From Mesaphorura yosii (Eukaryota > Arthropoda > Collembola > Poduromorpha > Tullbergiidae), in the NCBI GenBank assembly GCA_009869945.1, contig WIXG01000183.1, forward strand, positions 92,478-156,477: DNA of 64,000 nt. The letters are read 5' to 3'. The notes beneath the pieces were generated by a model, which was given only the letters and a program-made list of their open reading frames with translations, made no database searches and was not told the DNA's origin. Below, one piece after another: positions 13,130 to 24,609 of this stretch; position 1 is the first letter of the stretch, and each line of letters begins with the position of its first letter. A program made the translations under genes and the position numbers.

Positions 13130-16100
13130 TTAGACGAGAATGACGCGATGCAAGCAACGATGCGAGTAAATCACGCTGATTGAGAAGAATAAAGCTCCAG
13201 TGCTAAGAAATGACGAGAACGCGTATTTACAATTCGCACCGCTTCTTGGCAAACCTGTGAATAAAAACAAAAGCGTGATTACTTCGTACTTCATCTGACG
13301 CAAGTCGGAAGAAATTTAAGAAACTTGGCCAATTCCTACCTGCAGATCGAAGTCGATTGTTGTTGTTTGTCGACTGTGAGGATGACGAATAATTGTCAAC
13401 TACAGACGAAATCTGCGGTCTGTCAGCCTGATAAATTACCACTTCCGACGACTGTTGATACCGATCGAAGATTGTAGCATTGCATTGAAGCCTGACTCGA
13501 CTATTCACGAAGTGTGCTTGCTGCAACTGAAACCTTAAGCCTAACCGTGACGTCTCCGTGAGGTCACGCTCTCGTTCCTTGTACATCGTCGGAGAAACAA
13601 TAAGCTGGGCCTATAAATCAGATAAAGAACTTGAACAAGGATGCAACCGAATGCCTTTTATTCATTGCGTTATTGCGTTTGGCTCACCGGTGTTGAGTTG
13701 ATGTACCAGGTGAGGTTGGCTGCCGGTCTGGACCGAAATGAGGTGCAATTTATGTCCACCACATCACCGACGGAGTATCTTGACTTGATCGGAGTGATCT
13801 CCGGCTTGGAGTTGGGGAAAGCTGCATAGAAAAGCAAAAGTGGATTAATTCCAATCATCTGCGTTACAGTTACAATATTGAACTCATTTTCGGGTGCCTT
13901 CGAACTAAAATGTTTCCATAAATAGTAATACAGGGTGTTAAGCGCAGAACAGGCCACTTTGCATTATGCTTTTCTCTTGCTCTGGCGGTTCTTCAATACG
14001 ACGTTAACTATTTTGACTCGTCAGACTCGTGTTCGCTTTCTACGATAAACTCGTTTGCTTCCATGCCGTATTTCGACCATGGAAACAAGATATTCGGGCC
14101 CGGATTGGCTTACAATGCAGAATTCTGATTCCGATTCCATCATCCGGCCACTTTTATATTTCCAACATGAGCATGATTTGCATAGAAAAGTTGCAACCCA
14201 CTGACTCAAATCGACATAAAGAAATCGCATGGCGAAAGAAAACTTTCGGAGACGCTTCATTTCCTCTCAATATTTTTACAATGACCAACAAGAATGCTTT
14301 TCAAACTTTTTAGACTCGCATTGAAGACTCGCATTGTTCCGCACAGAGAAAGGGAAATTTCGACGGGACCCTTTGGACGAGGAGTCTCATTAGCAATTGC
14401 AAGACGGCGTGCGTATGGCGTATTGCGTATCTCTTTGAATCTGTATTTATTTTTTCAGGGCAGCTGAAAGAAAGCAGAATTCTTTCTTCCGCAAGGCAAG
14501 CCACTTACGCAACGCAATACGCATCTCGCATCTGTCCATGCAATACCGTGCAATTGCGTTATTAATATGCATCCCGAAATGTTGTGAATTGCTCAGAGTA
14601 CAAGTGCAACTGCCAACCAGGACAGACTGGCAGAAAGTTTGCGCAGGAATTTCCCGTCGCTACCGTGCAGTGAAGAGGAAGGGAGAGACACTCCACACGC
14701 GTGTGGTTGCACTGCATCCCGCTTTTGATACGGCCAACTCATCTTCTTTTTATTATCCTTCAGTCATTTTCTCCCGAGACATTTCTAATATTTCATTTTT
14801 CATTTACATGTACGCATTCTTGCTCGCAGGAAACGTTCCATGTGAGGAGAGCGAATTTTTGCCCCGCCGCCGTATGCAACACATGTAAACTGAAGAGTAA
14901 ACACAGCTCGTGAAAACCACTTGAAGGCAAAAAGGCAGAGGCAGCTGAGCTTACATTGCATTACATTTGTAGTGCATCATGCAATCATATGTTCAGTATG
15001 CATATTTGAAGAGATTCGCGTCTTGCCTCAACTTTCTATTTGTTTATGTGTGGCATAGCTGAGGCTGAGTCGCAGTGCCCGCTATGGAAAAGATGAATTA
15101 TTAAAACCCAAACGTGATGAAGATTTACACGCACGCCGCGCGTTGTGTGACTCATTGTGAACTCGGTGCGGCCCTGCTTGCGCTACTTTTCGCTGCCCTT
15201 TTCCCGTGTCGTAATGATCCCTGGCGAGCGTGCTCGATGAGACGTGGTGCGTACGTGTTTTCCCGGTTATTGCGATGTTCCGCGTCCGCTGCGCTCCGGA
15301 ATCAGGGCCATGTGCCCAGATTAGGTTTTCAATTCCCACTTCTGCACGACCACAGCTACTCGTCTATCTCGTCTGCTCTGCTCCGCTCGCGTCGACGTGC
15401 GCCCGTACTTGAAATTTACACTTAAGATGAATGAAACCAGTGCTCGTGCTCCTTTATCTTTCACGGTGCCGACACGACGTGGAAAATAGTCGAAACAGAG
15501 ACAAGTCATGTATTGCAGTATCGCAGGGTAGAATTTCAAAGCCAGATTCATTCAGGTTTATGTTTTATGCTTATTTGCGTATGTCAAAACCGCAATGCAA
15601 ATACAAAACACGAGCAGGTATCTCAATGAAACGAGCCTCATGGCCAAGTGCAGCTTCATGTCTACCTGCGCTGCAGGGAGTTTGCCTGGATTCACCACAA
15701 ATTGAGAGAAACGAGAAATGGTGAAATAACATACTGCATTGCGTACGCGCTACGCCGCTGCAGGCTTGGTTTGGTTTGGCTTAGTTCCGCATGGCAATTT
15801 GACAAACTGCTGCTGACACGGCGCACATGCTGCCATGCCATGCCCGGTCAGGTCAGATTGAGCCTGGTCTACTAATAATGGAATCATAGAATCCGCGACA
15901 TAAATGTCGCACATTAAAATGTATCCTACAAAATTAAATTGTCAGCACACGATCGCGAACCGGAACGACAATTTTAACCAGCCCTTTCCAGTTTTATTCT
16001 TTTCGCAGTTGTGGTTGCCTTCAAGCATCATCAAACGACACGAGGTGCAATTTATGGGACACTTTCATTGGAATCCGACCCTTTGAGCCAAAGTGCTGGG

Positions 16101-19100
16101 ATGACTGTGCTGGCCTGCAATGGAATTAAGTACACTTTTGTTGTGTGGGACTTTAAAAGTCGCCTAGTCGCTAGTCGCGCTGCTCTCGTGTCATTTGAAA
16201 TGGACCAAATTATTTTATTATTAGCCGCACATTTGCCGCCAACAGATGTTCATTGAGGAAGAAGATATAACAATAACATTTGGACCTCTTTCGGCGGTGC
16301 GGCTCTGCCTCTGCCTTCGTTCTCACATGACTGGAGGTAATAACGGGCTCTACTTGACATTATTTCGAGACCAGTCTTGTCGTCTTTATTGCAATGGCAT
16401 GGCTGGGCAAATAGTCGCAGTCCCACTCATAACGCAGTCCCAGTCGCCCGTTGTGGCTTGGCCGTTATTAAGTATACGGGGTATAAAAATAAAAAAGTAA
16501 TTAAGTGGCTATGAGACCCTGTGGCACGGCACGGTACGCAGAATGCGTGCGGCATGCGCGTATGATGAAACATTTACGAAGTCATTACGGGATGTGTACG
16601 ACAATATGTTGCTATTGCTATATTGCCGTTGCTGGTGCTGCTGAAAGAGAAATAACCATAAATTTAACCAGACTCATGAAAATTAGTCGAAATATGTACA
16701 CCGTAGGGCGGTAGGCAATATTTTACTGCGTGTTTTAAGTTCAGATAGACGTTCACGCTCGCCCGGCAGTTATTTGAACTGTTACGGTAAGCTCTTTAAA
16801 CAAATTATGGCATTTAGTCAGTGTATCATCTATTTACTGCCATTCCACCTACAACGCAACCTCCAAAACATCAAACGGAGCTAATGGAACAAATTCGATC
16901 AGTCGGAGAGTCGAAGAACGCGATTGTGAACGTATCGGCTTTCTAATTTGCTTTCGTTTCGGTGCAAGCTTCCAAGCCAAAACGTGAGAAGAACCTTGAC
17001 ATTGCTAAAGTGGCCAAGATTTATCATGGTCAGTTGCTCGCCGTGCAGTGCCAAAATTGTGAATGATACTCATAATTTTACAATTTTGCACAAGGAAGAG
17101 TTAGCCGCACGCCACGGCACAAGCACATCGTTTATAAAAGAGGTATTTATTTCTTTCACCCGCACTCGACATTCGCCACTGCCACTGGCGACGGTTGATT
17201 TGACCAGAGCGCAAATTACGCTGTGTCCTGGACATGACTCAAGAATGCAGTTCAAACCGGGTGCAATTTGGAGCCAAACTCTTAGCCCCGAAGTGTGAAC
17301 TGTGAACCACGGAGCAATTTCTCAAGTGTGCGCCGCAGTGCCAAAAAGAAGTACGAAAAGCACGTTCATAATCCACTCTTTGTATATAACTTGGCTTGCC
17401 GTGATTCAACTCCCTCGTAAAATGGGCTAATAAAACGTGAAAAATGAAATCTTTATTTTTCTGTGGTACTTTCTTTCTTCTTAATCTCACAACAAAACAG
17501 TGCGTGCAACAGTTTCCGGAGAAAGCGGCGCAAGAGAGTCGTTAAAATATGACAGTCTCTTTATATGACTTAATTACAGTTCCTCTCGCTGGCTCGCTTG
17601 TGCGGCTCGACAATAGTTTCGGTCTCAGAACGCCATGGGCGCGTTCTGAGATCATCGTTTAGGGCCGTGATGACATGTCATTAAGCAGACAATCTCCTCG
17701 CCATCGTGTTGCGAATTGCACGAGGAGATACTTTACTGACTATTAACCATTTATGTGCCCTATCCTGAAAAAACTACGTCCCTTACTTTCTTACTTATTG
17801 GTATTACCCGCTCGACTTTGTGCATAATAAAAATATATGCCCAAGTAGCACAGAAATGAGCAAAAGTCATGAACTGCGACATAATATAATTTTCATCATC
17901 TAGTAACTTCATTTTGCGTCTGCCAGCATTCTCGTGCGGTGGCAAGCAGGCCTTGTCTTTTTGCCAATGCTACGGATTCCTATTTGATTTTCCTGTGGCC
18001 TTTCTCTCACAATACGTTACATGTGGCGATTTCGATTTCCCAGCGATTGATTTTAATTTATGACTGAAACTGGAAAAGGGGTTCCTTTTCACCTGCTATC
18101 GCACGACGTTGTGAATTTTGAACCTCAAAGTTTCGAGGAGTTTGTTTGACAGAATATTATGACGCGGTAGAACTCTTCAAAAGATACATTCTACCACATA
18201 GTCCTCCGTTACGTTGGTAGACCGACTTTAAATTATTTTAATTTATTCAAAAATTGCCAAAATTAAGTCACTTCGTATAACACAGCCACCAAGAGCACCA
18301 GCATCAGCTTCATAGATCGACTGTACGAATAATAAAACAATAATAAACTTACAGACAACTTGAAGAACTTCGCTTTTCCCGTCCGTTGTAAAAGTTGTAT
18401 CCATTGTGACTTCGCAGCTGTACTTGCCAGACATTCCCAATGTCGCACGCTGAAGGACGAGTTGTGTAGCATTCGACTCAGTCAACTAAAAAGAAAATCA
18501 GAGCGGGATCATTAAAAACTGTTAAAATACTTTAGGCTAGCTGCATTTTCCCAAAAATTAAATCGTGCCGGCAAAGAATTGAAGCGAATACGCTTCCACT
18601 TAAATATCGTCGGGATTCGCGCAAATTCGTGGATGTCAGCAAGTTTGGTCGGTCCAGCCTGAACTACTGCAGCATATGATAATAAAAGTTGAGAAGAAAG
18701 CAGAGATTCATTTCTTGATCTGTAATCCCGCTGTCCAAGAAAGAACCGGCATGTATCATCATCACAGTCTGAGCCAAGCAGTGAAGGTCCTAGTAAAGTG
18801 AAAGCATGGAAAACGAAATCAACTCTGAACCAGTCCCATGAGAATCTTTTACGTAATAAAATAACGTTAAGGTGAGTTACAAGTAGCAAACTAAGTCTGC
18901 TCTGCGCTACAGCGTAATGTTCGTGCCATGCCTGTGGAGCAACTGTCTTATGAACGAGAGCACAAACGCCTGAGCGTTGGCAAAACTGATTTAGCCTTTT
19001 AGCCATAAAATACACCAAAACAAGAGGGATGACAGTGGACGACTTGCGATTTTTCGAGACAATATTTCAACGCATTGCATTTTGCACAACTTTTGGGAGT

Positions 19101-22100
19101 TGGTTTATAAAATAAGACTCATTGAAATTTTGATTTAATAAAGTAACCCCGAACTCAGAGTTTACAGCGGACGATAATTCATTTCAACGAGTATTATTTT
19201 ATTAGAATCACTGAATCACTGGATTACGAATTCCACAAAGCCGGGCAACGTGACACGTGAGTCGACCGACTTTCCCGATAATACTAAAAGCATAAGTCGC
19301 ACGTGGATTTAGAAAGTGGAGAAAAAATGTGAACTGGTTTTGACCGTATATCACCGCGTCTGTGTCGCGCAGCGCAGCGCTGCTTGAAAATTCCAACAGA
19401 AGAATAAGTTAAATGGCTGCAGCAAGCAATATTACAACACCTTAAAGAGTCGTTCGTCGGAAGACGTTTATCATAGAAATTCGCAGTTCGCAGTTGAAGG
19501 GATTTTAGCCGACTGAGAGCGGAAAGTGGCGGTTTCTTACTCGCCCACCGTTTCTGTTCATCATTCCACCGAGACACCGTCTGCCGTCTGCGGTGAGATT
19601 CGTGGTGAGTTGCTCATTGCTCGCGCAGAAGAAGCGCGGTCATTTTGTTCCCCTTTACTGTAATATATTTTACGTCAACAATAGCATACTATTGCCCTTT
19701 GAGTGAGTAACTCTTCTTTAAGTTAGTTACACTTTACCAGGATGAATAGATAGACCGTCATCACGTAGCGCAGCATCTTTTCTGCTTTCTCCTCCTTGTC
19801 TTTTCACTCCTTGACCTTCACCGGCCGCCATTTACCCTCAATAATATGACATCTCGTCCTCTCACTTTTTATTGTATAATTATTTTCTGACAATGTAATA
19901 ATTCACTTTCTCGTTTCCACTCTGACTCCGCGGCAACACGCAACACGTGTGCGTGGCTGCATTTACTGCATGGTGGAAGAAAGCAATGAGGTCAACTCTG
20001 AGGAAAAAAATCCGCGGGAGATCAGAAGAGATTAATTCAATTCAGTGGTCAAAATGTAGAGCGAGAACATGCGAAAATAAGGAAATTTGATGTTTGACTC
20101 CGACTAATAAAATTTTTTATGACAATTCTACGCAATTCGATGCAAGGAAGACAAAAATTCGGTATTCAGGTCAAATTATGATCGCCCTCAGAGGTCAAAT
20201 GTTAATTATGTCTCAGGGCATTGAACAAAAGCTAGTGTAAGAGGTTCTTCAACCTTTTATCGTTGGCCTAATTGAGTCTGAGTGTGTTGTCCCGAAACGG
20301 AGCCATTATTTTCTCAGCTCTTAGCTGACGTGACTGCCGTAGCTAAGGTAACAGAGAGCGAAGACTGCAGGAACAATGCGAGATGAAGAAGCGAGATTAG
20401 AAACTGTGAGTGGGCGATGGAAAGGAAAGAAAAATACAAGTTGAAAAGATGTTTGAAGACCAAAAGAAGCGAAATGGAAAGTATTGTCAAATGGCTGTGC
20501 AATTCAGTGTGGCAAATCCTTCAACTTGATTTGCACTTCAATTGATCCTAAAGAGATTTGATATCGCAATTTTTTTGTATTTTGAATTGAGCACAGAAAG
20601 GAAGAAAAAAGAGGCATGTGGTTCCGAGTGGAGAAAGGACACATCACATAAATTTGAGCTGCTTGCTTAAGGAAAAGAAATCACTGACAAAATATGTTCA
20701 ACATCAAACGTGCATATCATATTTTGGTTATCTTTTTACTTTCTCTGCGTTTTCGATCCCGCGCTCTTTCTTCCTGCTCTTTATCCCTCGCATCACATGG
20801 CATAGACAAGATCCTATTTGGGCAGAAGAGCCGGGATGAGATGAAAAGATATATTACATTGTGTATTTGTGAAACTAATCAAATCACAAACGCTCGCGCG
20901 AGCCTGATACATTTGCATGTTTGAGGTGGTTGTGGTTGCGGTTTCGAAAGCGCGAAGCCCTGTGTTGCATGTATTGCGATATATCTTCCTTTCCTTTCTT
21001 TTGAAGTATCGAAGATATGTCCATATAATCTGATCATCTCTCCCGTGCTTACCCTGCCCTATCTCATCCACGCGCTCTCTGCATACGTTGCAGTGCAGTT
21101 GAACTGTCGTCGTGTATATTAACAAGACGCAGCAAAACACGGCGGATCGTGTAAGCACAACAAATCCACAACTTTAAAAGTTGTCTCTCAAGTTATGACT
21201 GAAGCCGAAGCAAACCACGGCGGCTGTACATTTAGGACAAGGGAAAAAGGAGAAAAGAAATTGTAGAGTAGGCGTAGAAAGTGTTGCTGGCTCAGATTTC
21301 GCGACGTACGCGTACTCCGAGTAAAGTACTGCGGCGACGAGGAATATCAGGTTCAAGTTCCGAGCATTCTGCCTAGATTTCTGTTTTCAAAATAAAAATT
21401 CTTCGAATGGGCATTCCGAACGGTGGAGATGGTGAAATAAATGCTCCTGTGTACGCGTACACATACGCACCGCGCGGACTGGCAAGTGCGAGACGGGCGA
21501 GGAGCGGGTGAGGAAGAGATATGTGCGGGAGAAGAAAAGAATGCGGAGAAATTTATACCCGGCAGAGCCGCACAATGCTAGCGCGATGAAATATTATCAT
21601 AGTTTCAGTCATACAAGACAAAAGACATCCGAAATCCCGGTTATTGGCAATGGCGAGCGAACGTGAATGAATTTAAAGCGGTTTCTCTTCCTCTTGCCCG
21701 CGTGCGCTCTTCTTCGTAAGGAATATTTTCATACTCATTTTCTCCTGAATTTCACATTTGTGTTAGCTGAAAGACATTCATATTTATAAAGCGTGCGCGT
21801 GGAGCACACGCACCAGCGCATCCACACGTCCGCACCAAGACGCTGGCTTCGCCGGCATGAGCACGGCAAAAGTACGCACACATTATTGCTTCCGAGTGAG
21901 TTCAAAACGAACGAAATAAAACTGATTTCACATTACATTTCACAAACGAGTGGAGTTGTGCCGGGCAGAAAATGTGGCAAATTCTTTCCAAGTCGCTGTT
22001 TTTAATCAAAGAAGTCAGTCTAGCCCCACAGATTTGTTTCTGTCCATTGTAACGGAATATTTCAACTCTCTCCACGAACGCACTTGGCGCGGGCCTGCAG

Positions 22101-22786
22101 TAATGGAAAAATTCTTCGCCACTCTCATCGCATTTCTGGCAAATAGCGAAACTTGTCCTTCCGCTTTATTAGTGCAGTGCACAAGTATTTTGTCAATGAC
22201 ATCCGCGAAAGAGCCGAACCAATGGATCTTTTCTCGTCTCCGCTGTCCTGAATGTAAAGTACTAATGAAAAATAACAAGTGGTTTTCGGCTTTCGGCATG
22301 TTTGCTCAAATGCTTAACAGGCACTTGGCTCCGCAAGACTACGGCCGTACAGACGGGCTGATGAAATTTCAGATTTCTAAACTTAAATTTGTTGACGAAG
22401 TGTGGAAATTCTGTTTTAAAAAGTTGTGAAGTGCGTGCGCACATTTTACAGCACCGTCAAGCGTGGCTATTTTTGAACACAAAAATCGACTGGCGTTCCT
22501 AAGATAACTAAGAACAAATTAATAAGACTCACATCAACTTCAGTTCCGGGAAATTCAAACGTCTTGATAGCCGGCGACTCCTTCGGAGTGTATCTGTAGA
22601 ATTCTTGATTTCCTTTGTACCATTTAACTGTGTAGAGGGAGCCGTCCCTTCCCAAGTCGTACTTGCAGCCGAGAACCACTCTGTCGCCCACTTTCGGGTA
22701 CTTTGGGATGTGTAGTCGAGTATTGAGAGTATTGAGAGAGCCATTTCCATATTTGTCTCGACGACCTTCGCACTTCTCCAGCAAAC
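13130..22786 (-). CDS. Beaten-path (Beat)-like immunoglobulin-domain protein, 5' exon missing
   Basis: Five minus-strand exons join in frame: 22786-22533, 18485-18353, 13821-13688, 13610-13340 and 13254-13130 (stop TAA 13132-13130). They give about 305 residues. Exons 1-2 form the first Ig domain: a Cys in VVLGCKYDL, the Beat-typical run VKWYKGNQEFYRY, then a GKYSCEV second Cys after an LTESNAT stretch. Exons 3-4 form a second Ig-like domain: DINCTS, LTWYIN, the Beat signature SRLGLRF and a second Cys in LQCNATI. Several N-x-S/T sites fit an extracellular protein. The last exon encodes a hydrophobic segment (FLSTGALFFSISVIY) with a short basic tail, suggesting membrane attachment by a transmembrane helix or GPI anchor. 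Junction phases are 0, 1, 0 and 1. The first exon begins in phase 1, so a signal-peptide exon must lie upstream; I could not identify it. Beat proteins act at the cell surface in axon guidance, often with Side-family partners. The family is firm; the subtype is open. Confidence 0.9.
13822..18352 (-). other. 4.5-kb intron of the Beat-like gene between the two Ig domains
   Basis: It is bounded by donor GTAAGT (18352-18347) and acceptor TTTCTATGCAG ending at 13822. It holds no supported gene. A TATAAAA-like run with an A-rich tail near 16481-16497 and a group of three inverted repeats at 17623-17729 are the only notable items. The open frames inside (for example 16948-17298 plus) have no recognisable domain. 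Confidence 0.75.
17623..17729. repeat. group of three short inverted repeats
   Basis: Three perfect inverted repeats lie within 107 bp. TCTCAGAACGC at 17623-17633 pairs with 17641-17651 around a 7-nt loop. ATGACATGTCAT at 17670-17681 is a 12-bp palindrome. ATCTCCTCG at 17692-17700 pairs with 17721-17729 around a 20-nt loop. All are read directly from the sequence. No function is implied. Confidence 0.85.
18486..22532 (-). other. 4.0-kb intron of the Beat-like gene inside the first Ig domain
   Basis: It is bounded by donor GTGAGT (22532-22527) and acceptor TTTTCTTTTTAG ending at 18486. The flanking exons end and begin at codon boundaries and rebuild a continuous Ig domain. No gene or repeat inside could be supported. 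The longest frames (18512-19018 minus, 21950-22429 plus) show no domain or splice context. Confidence 0.75.
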
Positions 22787-24396
22787 CTGTAAACGGTTGA
22801 TACTCAAAATGAATGAAATTACGCCTGCATTTCATGAAAGTTGCACAAAGTATATGCTGAGTTGTGACTAAACTTTTGATAAAGCCAGTTTACGTGCTTA
22901 TAAATGGACTTGTACCGTAGAAATCTGTTATTCTTATAATTAAATCTCGCAGGTAGACGCATTCTCAGGAGTTCCATTGCAACTAACTTAAAGCACAAGA
23001 AAAGTTTGCGTCCCCCACAGGCTTGGACACGAAGGTGCATCTTCCGCTGGAAGTGTTCTGGGAAGTACGTATGAATTATTTCCATTATGTTCGAAATAAT
23101 GCATTGCTGGGAAAACCATCATGATAATAATGCCCTTCCGCGGTTAGTTGCACTAAAACTAACAATTTTCCTCTCCATCCCGGACGAGGACGGACGAGAG
23201 ACTCCGAGACGCAGAAATGGCGTGGCTCAAAACTGAAACTTTGCCGACGCTGTTTCGAGTCTCCAACTTTGAATATCTTGCAAGTCGCAGACAAGAATAG
23301 TTGCCCGAGTCTAAGAGCGCGACAAATATTTATTACTTGTGCATCCGAAGGATTAGATTCAATTTGGACAAATATGTACCGAATCTGTTGGCCCGCAGCC
23401 GCCCGCCGCAGCAGAATGGAAACAGAATGAGGACGGTCACTCTTGGAAAAGTTGTTTTTCGCTTGGCTCACGAAGAGACGAATGAGCACACATTCCAAAT
23501 CACATATTCTGTTTGCGAACTGCGTGATGAAGATGAAGATGCGAAAAGCTAGAAATTGGATTGAATTGAAGAGAGTTATTTCTTTTGAATGCAGCTCAGA
23601 ATCGTCAGCATCATCGACATAATCAAAATTCTTACAAGCTGAATTGTTCACAAAAGAACATAAAAATCTATCACAATTTTTGTTTCCAAAGGCAAAGGCC
23701 CAAGTCCCTCTTGCTTGGATTATTATTCTTGTGCAGTTACACATTCACAACTCGCAAACTTTTTTTATAGGCCAGCCTTTTCAAGTAAGTTGTATCGTGT
23801 GTAGGAAAGAAACTGCACAAAGTGCACAGAGGAAGGAAGCAGCAACAGCGTTGAAGCGCACAACAATGCGAAATACGGAAAATAAAGAAAATACTCATTT
23901 TCAGAGAAAACAATTTCACAGAAACTCCAAAACTCTTATTTCTTCGTAAAGTACTAAATGTTGTACTTTCTCGGGTTTCACTCCCGTTGTCCGTCTCTCT
24001 TTTTGTTTATATGTGCAAGTGAACAATCTACGCACACGATCAGCTAGCTGTTGAGCTGGTCAACTCATCAGACCAAAAACGAAGCGGTGCATGATTTCTA
24101 CTACAAAGAAATCATGCTCTCTCATGGTGAAAACCTGACTTCACCCGTCGTGCTTCCTCCTGAAGTAAGACTGCCCTCAAAGGAAAAGTTTCCTCAGAAC
24201 GTAAAGATCAATTAATTTTGGTACCGCAAGTAACTTGCGGACTTGCGATTCGTGCGTGCTGCATTTTCTTGCAGGCAACCTGTAATTACTCAATAACTTC
24301 ATTCCTCCTGACGGCCAAAGGTTAAATGGTAAGAATGGGACAAGGTCAACTTTCAAGCGATGTTTTGAAATCCATAGTATTTATAAATGTGTTTAT
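22787..24396. other. sequence upstream of the first visible Beat exon, no gene recognised
   Basis: This should be intron sequence leading to the missing signal-peptide exon of the Beat-like gene. The acceptor TTTACAG ends at 22787. A 219-codon minus-strand frame at 23744-23085 is rich in Phe, Cys, Ile and Arg and has no domain. I do not consider it a gene. Confidence 0.5.
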
Positions 24397-24609
24397 TTAA
24401 CAGAAAATAATGCTTTCGATTACTTCCCGACCCGAGACGGTGTCTTCAGGCTTTCCTTTTTTAGTTTTTAAGGCCCTGACAAAAATTCTACTGCATTCTA
24501 GCGATTTTCGAAAAAGAATTTCTTTCAGATCATCCAATAAATTTATAACAGCAGGAGACGAAAGATCCGATAAACGGATTTTAGCAGGCTTTAAATCTGC
24601 CAACCGCAT
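24397..24609 (-). CDS. small open frame of unknown function with an overlapping poly(A) signal
   Basis: It is 70 codons from ATG (24609) to TAA (24399-24397). I do not recognise the protein. The residue pattern looks translated: mixed charged and aliphatic residues in helix-like order (LSDLSS, INLLDDLKEIL), a basic KTKKGK stretch and only two cysteines. AATAAA on the minus strand (24397-24392) overlaps the last base of the stop codon, which is unusually tight but is what a compact 3' end would look like. An in-frame stop lies about 75 bp upstream, and no good acceptor is seen between, so a single-exon gene or a relic of a retrocopy or mobile-element frame are both possible. The plus strand carries an overlapping 148-codon frame (24410-24856), so chance remains a real explanation. 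Confidence 0.25.
   Translation of the reverse strand: MRLADLKPAKIRLSDLSSPAVINLLDDLKEILFRKSLECSRIFVRALKTKKGKPEDTVSGREVIESIIFC

Noticed and set aside
21056-21158. Signal-peptide-like segment followed by a GTAAGC donor, minus strand
   Set aside because: It begins with GTG rather than ATG, lies between Beat exons joined in phase 0, and ends in phase 1, so it cannot be the missing Beat exon or an internal exon.
23085-23744. 219-codon minus-strand frame upstream of the Beat exons
   Set aside because: Rich in Phe, Cys, Ile and Arg, with no domain, no splice context and no link to the phase-1 acceptor at 22787.
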